A stretch of DNA of 6,675 nucleotides from an uncultured Eubacteriales bacterium (lineage in GTDB: Bacteria > Bacillota > Clostridia > Monoglobales > Firm-18). Positions 6,307 through 6,675 of the stretch are shown here, piece by piece. Made by a program: the position numbers and the translations under genes. Positions within the stretch are counted from its first letter, which is position 1. Each line of letters opens with the position of its first letter. The stretch lies in NCBI GenBank assembly GCA_905210885.1, contig CAJLYO010000096.1, positions 1-6,675 on the forward strand. The letters are read 5' to 3'. The notes below the pieces were generated by a model. That model was not told the origin of the DNA. It searched no databases and saw nothing but the letters and a program-made list of their open reading frames with translations.

Positions 6307-6675
6307 TTATTTCAGTGAATCAAGTCCTATTTTTATATCGTTGATTTTATTTGAAAGGTCGGTACCGAGATATGTTATCTCAAGCGATACAGACTGGTTT
6401 GAACCGCCGGTTTCCGCATAGCAGATAAGGGAATTTTTGCCCTTGCCGAGTTCTATACGCTTAAAAAACATACCGCTTGCACCAATCGTCCAGGAATAAC
6501 CGGTCTTAACGTACTTTCCGCCGGAAAGCTTGTAAATATAAACGGTTGCACCCTGTTTTCCGTAGCCGGAAATTATGTATGACTTATCAAATGTCGCCGC
6601 CTTATCCGTGGGCGGATTCTGAATAACAATCAAATCGCCGCTTCCGCTTGCCTGACCCGGTGTAATTGTCGCCGG
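6307..6675 (-). CDS. C-terminal end of a probable exported protein with an Ig-like module (partial)
   Basis: The reading frame is open from the window edge (6675) to TAA at 6309-6307, giving 122 visible residues. The first fourteen or so form a linker rich in Pro, Thr, Gly and Ser (PATITPGQASGSGD). About 95 residues follow with the alternating pattern of a beta-sandwich, Ig-like module: a strand IVIQNPP, then YIISGYG, TVYIYK, WTIGASGMFFKRIELGKG, SLICYAETGG and SVSLEITYL. The last 17 residues look helical. Such modules and linkers are common in cell-surface or secreted proteins of Bacillota, where they act as spacers or binding domains. A TTG at 6633 could be mistaken for the start, but the frame continues upstream without interruption. 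The catalytic or main domain, if any, lies outside the window. It is 60 bases upstream of the YycH-like gene; co-transcription is possible. No specific function can be named. Confidence 0.7.
   Translation of the reverse strand, partial: PATITPGQASGSGDLIVIQNPPTDKAATFDKSYIISGYGKQGATVYIYKLSGGKYVKTGYSWTIGASGMFFKRIELGKGKNSLICYAETGGSNQSVSLEITYLGTDLSNKINDIKIGLDSLK

Noticed and set aside
6631..6633. TTG as the start of the Ig-like protein
   Set aside because: The same frame stays open upstream to the window edge and encodes a sensible linker, and no ribosome binding site precedes the TTG; the gene is a 5'-truncated fragment.

Overview
The window looks like a chromosomal segment of a Bacillota genome, most likely class Clostridia (gut or rumen type). 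The evidence is the domain families, the strong AGGAG-type ribosome binding sites, a lipoprotein signal, and moderate GC content judged by eye. Every convincing gene lies on the minus strand, so transcription runs from high to low coordinates. No tRNA, rRNA, CRISPR array, insertion sequence or plasmid feature is visible, and no stretch over 300 bases lacks a gene.

In order of transcription: (1) 6675-6307, the C-terminal end of a probable exported protein with a low-complexity linker and an Ig-like beta-sandwich module. (2) A 60-base gap holding a long inverted repeat. (3) 6246-4822, a membrane-anchored extracytoplasmic protein resembling the YycH/YycI regulators of the WalK kinase, with a TTG start. 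(4) 4808-4011, a lipoprotein of the family 3 solute-binding proteins. (5) 4011-1867, a membrane-bound hybrid histidine kinase with a Cache-like sensor region and a C-terminal receiver. (6) A 114-base gap with a hairpin and a near-consensus housekeeping promoter. (7) 1752-217, a response regulator with receiver, HD-GYP and PAS-like domains. (8) 215 to the window edge, an HPt protein whose phosphorylated histidine is still inside the window.

Genes 3, 4 and 5 are tightly packed: 13 bases, then a one-base TAATG overlap. Genes 7 and 8 are also coupled, with one base between stop and start and the HPt ribosome binding site inside the regulator gene. Together they encode every step of a His-Asp-His-Asp phosphorelay: kinase His343, kinase receiver Asp636, HPt His60, output receiver Asp56. 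The predicted output is cyclic-di-GMP hydrolysis by the HD-GYP domain. The upstream solute-binding lipoprotein and YycH-like protein have no transporter genes beside them here, so I infer that they are sensory partners or modulators of the kinase. The individual families are known. The unusual point is the arrangement: a YycH-like protein and an unfused solute-binding lipoprotein coupled to a Cache-type hybrid kinase and a c-di-GMP phosphodiesterase relay.
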